Notes under the pieces: generated by a model
Databases searched by the model: none
What the model saw: only the letters and a program-made list of their open reading frames with translations
What the model was told of the DNA's origin: nothing
From: Hortaea werneckii
Taxonomy: Eukaryota > Ascomycota > Dothideomycetes > Mycosphaerellales > Teratosphaeriaceae
Assembly: GCA_037044905.1 (NCBI GenBank)
Contig: JBAOKB010000025.1
Coordinates: 1-64,000 of the forward strand
Length of the DNA stretch: 64,000 nt
Direction: 5' to 3'
Made by a program: the position numbers and the translations under genes
Shown here: positions 21,776 through 32,461 of the stretch, in pieces
Numbering within the stretch: position 1 is the stretch's first letter
Layout of the letters: each line of letters starts with the position of its first letter

Positions 21776-22069
21776 CGTGTGACAGGATCGCCACTGCTGA
21801 TACTTCCCAAATTTTTTACTAGAATGTGGATCGTGTGACTTTCGAAATCATGGAGGTCAGCAGGGTGCTGGGTTTTGCCGTGCTTTTCGACAATTTCGAA
21901 TATGATGCCATTCTAAAGCAGGGGGCCAGATATGAGGGATAAGAAGGTTCAGCTGGCAGGAAAGAAGGAGTCCATTGCTGAGACTCATTTTGCGAATGGT
22001 GTGAGATTTTGCAGAGGCACGTTCGGAATCCTAAACCCAGTCATTCCAGGAACCCACGCTCGTTTTTGA
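21586..22069 (+). pseudogene. Probable decayed plus-strand gene; one candidate intron contains a 43-nt C run
   Basis: Three protein-like segments follow one another on the plus strand. Segment 1 (to 21725) reads GKPIVPRTSTGQQIVSF and onward to ETGLGR. A GTATAG donor at 21726 and a TTTTTTACTAG acceptor ending at 21822 bound a 97-nt intron. Segment 2 (21823-21939) reads NVDRVTFEIMEVSRVLGFAV and onward to GARYEG, then meets TAA. Segment 3 (21938-22069) is in another frame, reads KVQLAGKKESIAETHFANGV and ends PGTHARF-stop. A small indel near 21938 would join segments 2 and 3, so this is either a pseudogene or an assembly error. The start of the gene was not found and the family is not recognised. 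A minus-strand reading of the same DNA is also fairly protein-like, which lowers confidence. Confidence 0.35.
21732..21774 (+). repeat. 43-nt poly(C) homopolymer
   Basis: Forty-three uninterrupted C residues are seen directly. They sit inside the candidate intron 21726-21822. Homopolymers of this length are rare and hard to sequence or assemble correctly. Confidence 0.95.
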
Positions 22070-22446
22070 GACGGGAGCACAGAATGAAGTATGCTACCGA
22101 GCTTAGTTTACGGCGATTTGTTCTTCTTGTCGTCTCGATTCTGTATTGATGATTTAGTGAATGACCTTCTCGTCTCAGACTGGCGTGCACGTAGCGAGCT
22201 TCAGTGTCATTGCTATGTAAATCCGTCCTGGGATTCATCGTCAGACCATTGACAGCGAGTCAGGCAACCACACCGGACGACACTCATAATATCTTCGATA
22301 ACTTGATGTTTCCGTAAGCCCTGATTGGAAGGCTGACCAGCTCATAAGATTGGTTCATCTATACTCATGTAATCTGTCCACAAGGCGTCAAAGATTCCTA
22401 GAGCCTCTCACCTCAAGCCTTTACCACGATCTACATTTCTTTACTT
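22070..22446. other. Intergenic
   Basis: This lies between the decayed gene and the 3' end of the small three-exon gene. Nothing else was recognised. Confidence 0.4.
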
Positions 22447-23006
22447 TTACGTCAGCTTCCTAGCGGCATCTTTAATGTCGTTTCCAATCACTGGCTTCTC
22501 GCCGCTCTGGTTGGGATACGACATGTTGACCATCTGGTCAAGCATTCCAGGCGGCTGGTCCAGGAGCAGATTAGCCGCCATCACTGAGCGACTCATGATA
22601 TCGCTCCATCGCTCCTTGACGTCCGGCTTGCTTGGGAGCGCAGGATCAATCATGTAAGCCATGGTCTATCATAAGGACAGTCAGCGCATGGAAGGACGAT
22701 AGATTAGACCGAGGAGACGAAAGGACCAAGGGCTTGGCATGAAAGGTAGAGACGAGAGCATACGATGGTTCGCCCGACAAAGTCCCACATGAAGTAGACT
22801 GTATTCTTCTCATGGGCCGGCTGTGCAAAGACTTGCTCGTTGTTCCGGCCCATGCCTGGATGATTGGCAAGCAGTTGATAGAGTTCCTTCAGGCTCTTCA
22901 CCTGATTTTTTCAGGCTTCGCAAGCATGGTCTGGGATGGGGTTGTTGATCAAGACCTCAGTGAATACTGCTCGCGAGGAAGTGTTTGGGTCGGCCTGTGC
23001 AGCCAT
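22447..23006 (-). CDS. Small three-exon protein of unknown function
   Basis: Exons 23006-22956, 22901-22764 and 22665-22447 encode 135 aa. Intron 1 (54 nt) begins GTCTTG, a weak donor, and ends ATCAG. Without it the frame meets TGA, and with it the frame reads FTEVKSLKELYQLLANHPG. Intron 2 (98 nt, GTATGC to GATAG) joins DFVGRTI to TMAYMIDPALP. The protein is soluble-looking, helical, and has no signal peptide or membrane segment. The coherence of the three exons supports a real gene. I do not recognise the family. It is divergently oriented to SEC24, with 492 bp between start codons. Confidence 0.6.
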
Positions 23007-23498
23007 TGTGGTGAGATGAAGAGGTTTGTGTAATAGGACAAGTAGCGTATGAAAAATGACTAGGAAAGGTATAACTCTCTGTATTCCAATGAGAACCTAC
23101 TGATGAGGGGTATGTCTAATCACAACAATGGTTGCCCCAAGATGAATGTTATGTGTCGCGCTGGAAGTTCTCACCGTCCGAGATGATGCAAGTAACGCGG
23201 ACAAGCGGGGCACAGACACATCGGTTGCACACGCGAAAGCATGTGACAGCGTGGGGTGCAGTGCGATCGGATGTCTGGAATTCGGGCGGCTCGACGATAG
23301 GCGGTCCTCGTTAACATCGCTTGTCCCCTTGGGTAGTGCCAATGTAATGATCGACGTCGATGTAGATATCCAAATGTCCAGAGTCCGTATGACTGCAGTT
23401 TTCCAATATATTATTGTATACAGCTGTAACACCGCCCCACATCATCATCTTCGTCCCGAACCTTAGACGTACGTCGTGTCTCGCCAGCTGTCCTCCAC
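23007..23498. other. Divergent intergenic region (SEC24 promoter)
   Basis: This is upstream of both the small three-exon gene and SEC24. No other gene was recognised. Confidence 0.5.
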
Positions 23499-26400
23499 AT
23501 GTCCTTCCAGATCCCTTCTACACCACATGGTTCGCCGTTTGGCACCCCGTTTGACGAGCGTCCAAAGCCGAAGCGTACACAGTCGGGCTGGAAACCGCCG
23601 GTAGCGCCGAGCCCAGGTGGATATCAGCAGGGGAGTGGAAATTCGCAACAGGTTGCAACTGGTGGAGGTGTAGAAGGAAGTTACTTTCCAGCAGTCTCAG
23701 CGGGAGGCGACACAGCACACAACGTGCAAGGGAACCCAGACATGCAACAGCCAGGTGGGGGATACGCCGGAGCCGGAGGATATGGATACGGATACCCGCC
23801 GCAGCAGGACGCAATGGGAGGGCTTGCGCAGCAGATGGGAGGCATGGGTCTTGATGGCGCACCAGCCCCACATGCACGGAGAAAGAAGGACAGGCATGCG
23901 TATCACCAGATAGAGCAACCGGCTGCCACCGCGCCGGCACCACCTGGCCAGCAGTTTATGAACGGCTCCCCAAGTATGGGCGGACAGGCTACTGCCCCTT
24001 GGCAGCAGCAGACCCAACCATGGCAGTCACAAGCTCTACCGCAGGCCGGTCCAGGCGCCTCTCCTGCTATGCCACAGTCTCAAGCGCTCCCACCGGCAGG
24101 GACGCCTGTTTCTATAGCCCAACAAGGCACTCAGAACATGGCCCAGGGCCAACAAGGACGAGTCAACCCTGATCAGATTCCCAGTATACCCCTCTCGCGC
24201 GATCTACCCGCCGAATACTACAAAACCCATATCTATCCAACCATGGAACAGCATTTACCACCTCCCGCAACGACCCCGTTTGTGGCTTTCGACCAAGGCA
24301 ATGCCAGTCCCAAGTACGCTCGTTTGACTCTGAACTGCATCCCGTCCACTGCAGACCAACTAGCATCAACTTCCCTGCCCCTAGGTCTAGTACTCCAGCC
24401 TTTAGCAAAGCAGACCGACGGCGAACAAGCCATCCCAGTGCTTGACTTTGGCGACGCAGGGCCTCCGAGATGTAGAAGATGCCGTGCTTACATCAACCCG
24501 TTCATGATCTTCGGCAATGGTGGCAACCGCATGACCTGTAATCTCTGCGGCCATCCGAACGAAGTCCCGGCTGATTACTTTGCGCCTACCGATCCATCGG
24601 GTGCTCGTGTGGATCGTATGCAACGGCCAGAGCTCCTGCTCGGTACTTGCGAGTTTCTGGTGCCGAAGGAGTATTGGATCAAGGAGCCGGTGCCGCAGCG
24701 CTTTTTGTTCCTGATCGATGTCAGTGTAGAAGCGGTGCAGCGAGGGTTCCTGCAGGCTGTTTGTGATGGGGTGGTGACTGCGCTTTATGGCGATGAAGTC
24801 GCTCAAGACGGCGAGGAGTCTTCGACAAATGGCGATGCCGGCAAGCCGAGTAAAGTGCCAGCAGGGCCACGAGTTGGCTTTATGACCTACGACCGAACGA
24901 TTCACTTCTATGATACGTCAGCTAGCCTGTCGGCGCCGCAGCAGCTTGTAGTCAGCGACCTCGAGGATCCTTTTTCCGCCATCTCGGGCGAAAGGTTATT
25001 TGTCGATGCTGCAGAATGTCGGGAGAACATTACCAAGCTCCTCCAGTCTCTGCCGGCGATGCATAGTCGACAACCAGCTCCGGACACTGCTCTTCTCCCT
25101 ACGTTAAACGCCGCACTTTCTACGCTAGAAGCCACGGGTGGCAAAATATTATGCTCACTTGCTAGTCTCCCGACCCACGGTCCTGGGCGCCTGTTCCCGA
25201 GAGACAAGGGTAACTACGCTGGCGAAGATGGCGAAGGCAGCAAAGACTACCTCAACACGAACCACGCCGGCTTCAAGAAGTTACATGCCGATATGACCAA
25301 AGCCGGCGTCGGCATCGACTTCTTCCTTTCCGCGCCTATGGGCGGATACCTGGATATCGCCACTATCGGTTCCGTCGCGGAGAAGACCGGCGGCGAGACA
25401 TTTTATTACCCCAACTTCACCTTCCCTCGGGACAACTTGCGCCTTGCAAAGGAGCTCGGGCACACAGTCCAGCGGGATCAAGGATACGCGGCTCTGATGA
25501 AGGTTCGGTGCAGTCAGGGTCTCCAGTTGGCGCACTACTCGGGCAATTTCACGCAGCATACTTTTGGTGCGGATCTGGAGCTGGCGAGCGTCACGGAGGA
25601 TTCGGGTATGGATGTGACGTTCGCGTATGATGGCAAGGTAAGTTTCAAACTTCAATACAGAGCACGCGAGAAGCAGTGGCAGGCAGCTGGATCATTTTTT
25701 TGCCTAGAAAGACACTGACTGTTTCCTAGCTTGACCCGAAATTGGACGCTCATTTCCAGGCCGCTTTGCTCTACACGACTACTTCCGGTCAGCGTCGCGT
25801 ACGCTGCATCAACGCCGTTGCCTCCGTCTCCTCCGCACCTGGTGAGCCGTTCAAGTTCGTCGACCAGGATGCCGTACTTTCCATCCTCGCCAAGGAGGCG
25901 GCCTCGAAAGCCATCGACAGAAGCCTCAAGGAGATCCGACAGAACATCCAGGATAAATGCATCGACATCATAGCAGCTTACCGGAAGAATTTCGCTGGTG
26001 CAAGTCAAGCAGGGCAGCTTGTCCTGCCTCAGAACTTGAAGGAGCTGGCGATGTTTGTGCTTGGATTGCTAAAATCAAGGGCTTTGAAAGGTGGGAAGGA
26101 ACCGAGTGATCGCCGGATCCAGGAGATTCGGATGGTGAAAGCTATGGGACTGCCAGAACTTTCTCTCTACCTGTACCCCCGCATCATCGCGTTACACAAC
26201 TTAGACCCATCGGAAGGTTTCGCGGACGAGAACGGGAGGCTCAAGATGCCTGCTGCGGTGCGGGCGAGCTTCGCGCAGATGGAGGAAGGTGGAGCATACC
26301 TCGTGGATAACGGGCAGATGTGCTTGCTCTGGCTGCATCAAGCCGTCTCGCCCAACTTGCTGGTTGATTTGTTTGGGGAGGGATTCGATTCTCTTCAAGC

Positions 26401-26802
26401 ATTGGATTCTAATCTCAACGCTTTGCCTGTCTTGGAAACCCACCTCAATGCTCAGGTCAGGAACATCTTACTGCATCTTGAAGAGCAGAGAGGAAGCAAG
26501 GGGCTCGCGATTCAGCTTGCCAGGCAAGGCTTAGATGGGGCTGAGTTCGAGTTTGCGAGGTTGTTGTTCGAGGACAGGAACGGCGAGGCTTCGTCTTATG
26601 TGGACTGGTTAGTGCTGCTCCATCGCGGTGTGACACTGGAGGTAAGTGCAGCTCGCTGATCGTCAATGCTAGGACTGCGGGAGGTTGGATGCTAACACTT
26701 GCGCAGCTGAGCGGCCGGAGAGCAAAGGTCGGGAGTGGTGAAGGATCAGGCATTGGAGATACGTTGAGCAGTATTACTGGTGCCGTGCCATATTGGGGGT
26801 AG
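23499..26802 (+). CDS. SEC24: COPII coat protein Sec24
   Basis: Exons 23499-25637, 25730-26641 and 26707-26802 encode 1048 aa. A Gly/Pro/Gln-rich disordered N-terminus (~1-230) precedes the folded part. The zinc-ribbon has Cys325-x-x-Cys328 and Cys347-x-x-Cys350. The trunk domain begins near PELLLGTCEFLVP and includes RFLFLIDVS. The β-sandwich, helical and gelsolin-like parts follow across exon 2 (SLYLYPRIIALHNL, DNGQMCLLWLH). Sec24 pairs with Sec23 in the COPII inner coat and selects cargo at ER exit sites. The length is normal for fungi. The N-terminus is less conserved in the family, so an upstream coding exon cannot be excluded. Confidence 0.95.
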
Positions 26803-27384
26803 GGAATGATGAGAGTGGTTGATTTTTGCACGTTCTGTGAGTATGGTCTACTTAGCGCATAGCGAAAGAAAGCGAGGCGTTCGGGAGTTTGAAAAGTCAT
26901 CTGCCATGAAGTACTTTGTTGCTGATTCCCACTTTTAATCGATCCAAAGATACGAAGCTAGTCTTAATCCAGCTTTGCGGCACAAGTACAGGTCGAAATG
27001 TCACGGTACTATGTACATATTTGCCACCTCCGCACGTGCTATGCAGCCACCCGCCGTGCCGAAATTGTGACCAAGTCTGCTTGCCTACTTCAGCAGGTCG
27101 CACTTGCAACCAATGGCTGAATGAGGGTCTGGTTGTTATTAGTGAACTGTTTCACATACTGCAGGTCCCCTGCCGCGAACGCGCCCTGTCGCACATGCCT
27201 CCGCACGTTATTAAACAATAACATGTTCGCGTCATTCGCATTCCGATCTTTCTTCCTCTCTTCCAGAACACCACCTCCAGAATCCGATATCTGCAACAAA
27301 ATACTAGCTCAAGAAAATCATCTAACACCAACTTCTTCAGGCAACATCGGCAGCTAGTATCCCCACTGTCAGCCTATCGATACC
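26803..27384. other. Intergenic
   Basis: This lies between SEC24 and the SOD gene. Short overlapping frames only; nothing else was seen. Confidence 0.5.
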
Positions 27385-28328
27385 ATGCTCGTGCACCTCC
27401 TTCCAGCGAGCCTGCTGGCTCTTGCTCTTGCACCACTCGCCACGTTGGCTGCTGATGCAACACCCGCTCTGAACAACCCTCCTGGCACCGGATACCAAGC
27501 CATCCTGCCGACATCTAAGAGCAGCGTCTCCGGCGAGATCCAGATCGGGAGCACGCCCAGTGGCAAGGGCGCTAACGTGCAGGTCATAGTCAGGAATCTG
27601 CCGAGTGAGGGCGGTCCGTTCAGTATGTTCGATCCTAATACATTTTCGGGATGTGTCTCTCGTACTGATGTTGACATAGCCTACCACATCCATGAGTATC
27701 CTGTCCCCGCAGACGGCAATTGCACTGGTACCGGAGCTCATCTAGATCCCTTCGGTCGTGGCGAGGACCCGCCGTGCGATGATACGAAGCCAGAGACTTG
27801 CCAAGTTGGCGATCTGGCCGGCAAACATGGGAAATTGACGCCTCAGCGGTACTCTGACAAGTGAGTAGATCGCTCGTTGCTATGCTGTAAAGTAATACTG
27901 ACTGGGTACAATGTAGCTACGACGACGCTTTCCTATCCCTTGTCCCAGGCGACCAGGAGTTTATCGGCGGCAAGAGCATCGTAGTACACTTCGCGAACAA
28001 GACTCGCATTACCTGTGCCGACCTCGTACTGCTTGGTGGCAACAGTACCAGCACCAACTCCACATCGACTAACAGTAAGTCGTCCAATTCTTCCGATGGC
28101 GAAGCGCTGGATGTAGAGTACTAATGTCCACACCTCGACATAGGCACGATGACCCTTTCTCTTTCCGTTCCCTCGGGAACCGCCTCCAATACCGCAAGTC
28201 GAACGGAATCTTCCATGACGTCCTCGGCTGCTTCTGAGACAGCGACTGGCGAGAGCAATGCTGCGGTGACGATGGGTGCTTATGGGCTCGGTGCGGGACT
28301 CGTGGGAATGCTGGCCTTCTTGTTGTAG
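27385..28328 (+). CDS. Secreted, GPI-type copper-only superoxide dismutase-like protein
   Basis: Exons 27385-27622, 27680-27860, 27917-28074 and 28144-28328 encode 253 aa. A signal peptide (~1-22) leads into a Cu/Zn-SOD fold. Copper ligands are visible as His82, His84, His100 and His164. The disulphide pair is Cys94-Cys173, and Arg170 matches the active-site Arg. The two His residues that bind zinc in SOD1 (71 and 80 there) are missing: the aligned stretch reads GRGEDPPC and TCQVGDL. This matches the copper-only SOD5 type of fungi. The tail is Ser/Thr-rich, followed by a hydrophobic end (AYGLGAGLVGMLAFLL), fitting GPI anchoring. The likely role is removal of extracellular superoxide at the wall. 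Confidence 0.9.
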
Positions 28329-28525
28329 TTGCAACTGCACGGGCTGTAAGCGTATTGAGCGCATTAACGTGAAGACTGAAAGGGTTGCGAAAGATGATAA
28401 GCTACTGTACTATTGTTGCATGCAGCATGTTCAATGTAGTGAGCAGTATGATGTAAAATGCAGTGCTTCAGCAACTTTTCATTTCAGTAATTCGTGGGCA
28501 GCGGTTCGCTTCGGTTTTCTGCCCT

Positions 28526-28850
28526 CCGTCGTGGGATAACAGGACGGGTGCCTGTCTTTGTGGGCAGGCGATAAGATCGGAAAGAGGAAGGAAGGGATCT
28601 ATAGTAGCCGAATACCCGAGTAGCCGGTTACGAGGATGGGAGAGGGATGCTTACTCTACTATCCTTATTACATTATCACTACCTACAGCAAGCTATAAGA
28701 AAAATCACTAAAATAGAGCATGTCTATTCTTTCTTCAGGCCACGCGATCAGTATCGACTGAAAAGGCTCCATATGGCTTAAATTCCCTTGATTACTAGGT
28801 ACATAGTAGTCAATATGTAATCGATCGCTGCGGAATTTGAGTCCCTTTTG
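28526..28850. repeat. Dispersed repeat, copy 1
   Basis: This matches 40338-40655 in the same orientation, with the shared core GGGATCTATAGTAGCCGA (28594-28611) and a shared right end ATCGCTGCGG. The copies differ by many substitutions and small indels, suggesting an old element or decayed solo fragment. Confidence 0.75.
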
Positions 28851-28871
28851 ACGACTCTCGGTAGCGGTGAT

Positions 28872-29295
28872 GCTCTCTACGCTACTGTATTGCACATCCG
28901 GTTGGTACTCCTTCCTCTATAGTAGTGAGATGCGTTCGTTTCTTGCGGTTTTATGGGAAATTTCGACCGTAGCAACTCCGCTCCACCTTTGCAGATCTCG
29001 TTATCTTTTTTTGCTCTCCACGCTACTGTATTGCACTTTCAATTGGTATTATTTCCTCTAGTGAAACGAGATGCGATTCTTATAGACAGTTTAGACTGGA
29101 CAGTACCGCTCTATCTTTGTTAATCTCGTTGGCTTTTTTGCTTACTATGCCACTGTATCGGACATTCGGTTGGTATTGCTTCCTCTAGAGAAACGAGATG
29201 CGAGTCTGGTAGGAAGTTTAGATTGTAGTAGTACCGCTCTATCTCTATTGGCTTCTTTGCTCACTACGCTACTGTATTGCACATTCGGCTACTGA
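28872..29295. repeat. Diverged tandem repeat, ~120-140 bp units
   Basis: Units start at 28872, 29013, 29140 and 29259 (the last partial). Each carries a version of ACGCTACTGTATTGCAC, then GGTTGGTATT-CTTCCTCTA, then GAGATGCG, and later ACCGCTCTATCT. The region is AT-rich with no gene. Confidence 0.85.
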
Positions 29296-29312
29296 CGACT
29301 TGATCTCATTGT

Positions 29313-30516
29313 CTAGATCTCGAGCAGCCCAGCAACCTTTCGGACTTTGTGCGTGATGGCATCGATCCTCGCCTTGGCCACCTCAGCATCCCTCTCAAGC
29401 GCCTGAATGGTTGTTTTCACCCAGAGCTCCAATCGTTCCGTGATTTCAATCAAACACTTTTCCTCCTCGTGATCGAGTATATAATCACTGAGGCTTATGA
29501 ACTCTTCGCGGTATATGTCTTGACAACCTCCGATGGGCTTATCATTCTCGTCATAAGCCGCTTGCGTAACGATGTTTATGGCGGGTTCGTTCAAGTCGAG
29601 GGAGTCTTCGAGCCGCTGCGAGCCCACGTGAGCTTGGTAGAGCCTTAACATAACGTCCGAGGGGGATCCGGGATCACAGTTGGTAATGACTTCTGCCCAA
29701 TTTGTGGTCTCATTTGCGTGAAGACCTTTGATCGAAAGGGCTGATGCAGGTAAACCTAGTTTGGACAGAGACCAGAGTACCTCCTTGCCGAATTCGTCAC
29801 CGACCTCTACCTCTAGTCCATAGAAACGGATGCTTAGCTTCTCGAGCTTCTGACAATGCAGAAAGGCGCTACTAAGTGTGTAGACGACTCGGCTGAGGAT
29901 GATTGCGACGTCCTGCGGACGCCCATCACCTTCATCGCCTTTCAACCAGATGTCGACCTGGACAGATGCTTGTTTGAGGAGAAACGGTGAGCAGCGAAAG
30001 TTGTACTCCCTCAAGTTCTCTGAAAAGAAAGTATCGATATCGTCGTCGTTGTCGTCGTCGCAGTCGTCGAATTGCCTTCCACTCCTGTAGTCTATGTACC
30101 AAAAAATGCGATTCGGATCATTTTCACCCATTCCCTTGATGAATACTTTAACTTTGGCGGCATTATCGGTGTAGATGATTTCTTTCGCTTCGTCGTTCAC
30201 TTGCCGACACGTGCGCAGAATCTGGGGCCAGCATCTCTCGAGCCTGTTGCTAGGCCAAACAAGGAGTTCGCGGTACACCTAACGAGAATTAGCTTTCGAG
30301 GTAAAAATGCTGAATATGATGCAGGGGTAGGTGACACACCAGATTTCGCATCTCTGCAGGCAAGTCGAGGAAGCGAAAGGCCTGATCTTGGTCAGGGGCG
30401 CCGGCGCTCTTGACATGAGTGTGTTTTGGTCTGATTAAGGGGTATTTCCAGGCTGGAGTGTATTCAATTTCAGCCTCTTTTTCTGGAAGTGTGAAGGCTT
30501 GAGAGTGGTTCGACAT
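29313..30516 (-). CDS. F-box-like protein, lineage-specific family
   Basis: Exons 30516-30340 and 30278-29313 encode 380 aa. Across the intron the join reads FRFLDLPAEMRNLVYRELLV, the F-box-like opening common in Dothideomycete and Eurotiomycete families. This is followed by LRTCRQVNDEAKEIIYTDN, the usual second motif of these proteins. The middle has many Asp residues (DDCDDDNDDD-type) and the end is a helical charged segment. Such proteins may bind Skp1 in SCF ubiquitin ligases, though many copies are uncharacterised and that role is inference. The gene begins downstream of the tandem repeat array, and its stop lies only ~20 bp from it. Confidence 0.75.
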
Positions 30517-30872
30517 GATTCAGGGATGTGCGGAGGTGTACGTTCTGTTCGTCGCAGTAAGCACTTCCCGATCGAAGGGTGATGGTTAAGAGGAAGCTTC
30601 AAGAAGTTGACGGCGGCTGTCGATGATATAGAAAGAGTTTGCTAGCACAGGAGGTCAAGGTGTCACGTTGTCGAAAGCGTCACATGTGAACGGACTTGCA
30701 AGCTCGTGCTTGGCTGCTGAAACACGTGAATAACGCAGGATACTTCACTCAGACACCCTTGGATCTTCAATCACATCTTCTGGTTTTGTTTGCTTGCAAT
30801 CACAAGACGTAGTCTTCACTCAGCTTTCACATGAAGCACTGCATTGTACGTGGATTTTACTTCTGGCCGCCC
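30517..30872. other. Intergenic
   Basis: This is the promoter side of the F-box-like gene and the 3' flank of the GT8 gene. Nothing else was recognised. Confidence 0.5.
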
Positions 30873-32130
30873 TCATTCTGCGCCAACCGTCTTCTTCCAA
30901 GTCGGCCAGTTCGGTGCCGTGGCACTAAGGAGCCTACAATGGTCCTTCCTCCTCTTCCGGAAATCATCGTACAAATCCTTCCAGATCTCGCGCTCTCGGC
31001 AAGAATACTGATAGCTGTCCGATCCCATCTTGGTGCAGTTCGGCTGCATCTCAGTCACTGCATCATGGGGCCACATTACCCACGGTTTCGGTAAAGGCCA
31101 GTCGGAGAAGTGGACTAGCTTCGCTTCCTTGAGGACTGCATCCGGATCCCATTTATGTCGCATCGGAGCTGGGGCATTGATAGTGCCAAGGTATGCTGAA
31201 TGGTCTGTATTTCTGAACTCGGATGTGAGCAATGCGTATGGCCGATGAGGCAACACCATAGCGGACGCGCCAAATCGTTGGTTGAGGAGCTCCATGTCGT
31301 AGCCGTGTGTCTTATCAGGTGACTGGTCCATCCACCAGGACCGTAAAGTGTCCAGCATGCCCCGGAGTTCTAGCGGATTTGGCTCGATAAGCATCATAAG
31401 AGAAGTAAGAGGCCAGCGTCCGACAACCTCGTCTGTCCAATATGCTCTGGGCATGGCTATTGGTGCTTTCGGTGCTAGGAAAAGCTCATCCATATGCTGC
31501 AGAATGGTGCTATCGCTGTCGATGTGCAGGACGCGATCATACTCCGTCAGCTCGAAAGCACGGAGCTTGGTAACCGAAGTATCCCAGGTGGAAGTTCCGT
31601 CGCTGGTGACTTCGGTATGCTCACCTCGCTCGTCCAGAAGGCGTGCAGGTCTCAGCTTGACATTATACCTCTTCGCGGCGAGGCTCATGAGCTGAGCATT
31701 CCTATCCATGCCACCCTGGGAACGATCGATCCACTGTGGGTTGTGCAACAATACACGATCCGCTTTGCTCCCAAGCCGATGCAAGGACTCGAACATCATG
31801 AAGGCCTATGAAGATGTTAGAGCAAACAATACCCAACGAAAAATCAGCGTCACTCACATTACACATATTGGCATCGTTCGTAGCATACGTGACATATGCA
31901 TATCGTGACCAGTCGACAGCGGTGCTTGCAGGCCACATCCACCAAATCAACACCAGCAGTCCGAATCCAAGATACGGCCATGATCTCCGATGGCGTCGGG
32001 GTGACCAGATGGGAAAATCCTTTGAAGTAATCCGGCGATTCACCGGCATCCCCCAATCATCTTCACTCTTGTCCCATATGTCTCCCGGCATCCTCTGCTG
32101 TCCGTACTGATGCGGTGTGCGACGACTCAT
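30873..32130 (-). CDS. GT8-type glycosyltransferase (glycogenin/GNT1-like), type II membrane protein
   Basis: Exons 32130-31858 and 31805-30873 encode 401 aa. Residues ~50-70 are one membrane helix (WPYLGFGLLVLIWWMWP) after a basic cytoplasmic tail. The lumenal domain opens with YAYVTYATN and has the metal-binding DxD as Asp-Ser-Asp at 187-189 (RVLHIDSDSTI). It continues with MPRAYW, DMELLNQRFG and VHFSDWPLPKPW, typical of fungal GT8 proteins related to glucose N-acetyltransferase GNT1. The 52-nt intron joins MCN to AFMMFESL. It probably acts in the Golgi on N- or O-glycans. The exact sugar is not shown. Confidence 0.9.
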
Positions 32131-32461
32131 TTGGGAGCCGGCCTGTCTACTACGTACAGGATGTGGCGGAAGGGGAAGTTACGCGTAACTAGTGCGCGAT
32201 TATTGGCGTGGTAAACGGCACGGGCCGCTGACCATTTCCTAAGTAAGAACCTCGCTGTTGTCTTTTTTCTTCTACGATACACACATGCGTTCCGGGTACT
32301 GTTTCATCTGTGATATGAGTCTCGAAAATACGAACTAAACCGTGGTAGATCGTATGGCGAATCCATCAAATTCGTACGAAAAAGGGATTCGGTCTGAGTC
32401 CGAACACAAAATCTGGCCCGCTAGCTAACAATAGTCATCAAACTGATTGCCATGGCTCTTT
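32131..32461. other. Intergenic
   Basis: This lies between the GT8 gene start and the transporter stop, both on the minus strand. No other feature was seen. Confidence 0.5.

Noticed and set aside
21585..21916. Minus-strand protein with a poly-Gly run across the C homopolymer
   Set aside because: Two protein-like pieces exist, but they are in different frames across the run, while the plus strand offers three ordered pieces and a canonical intron. It remains a possible alternative.
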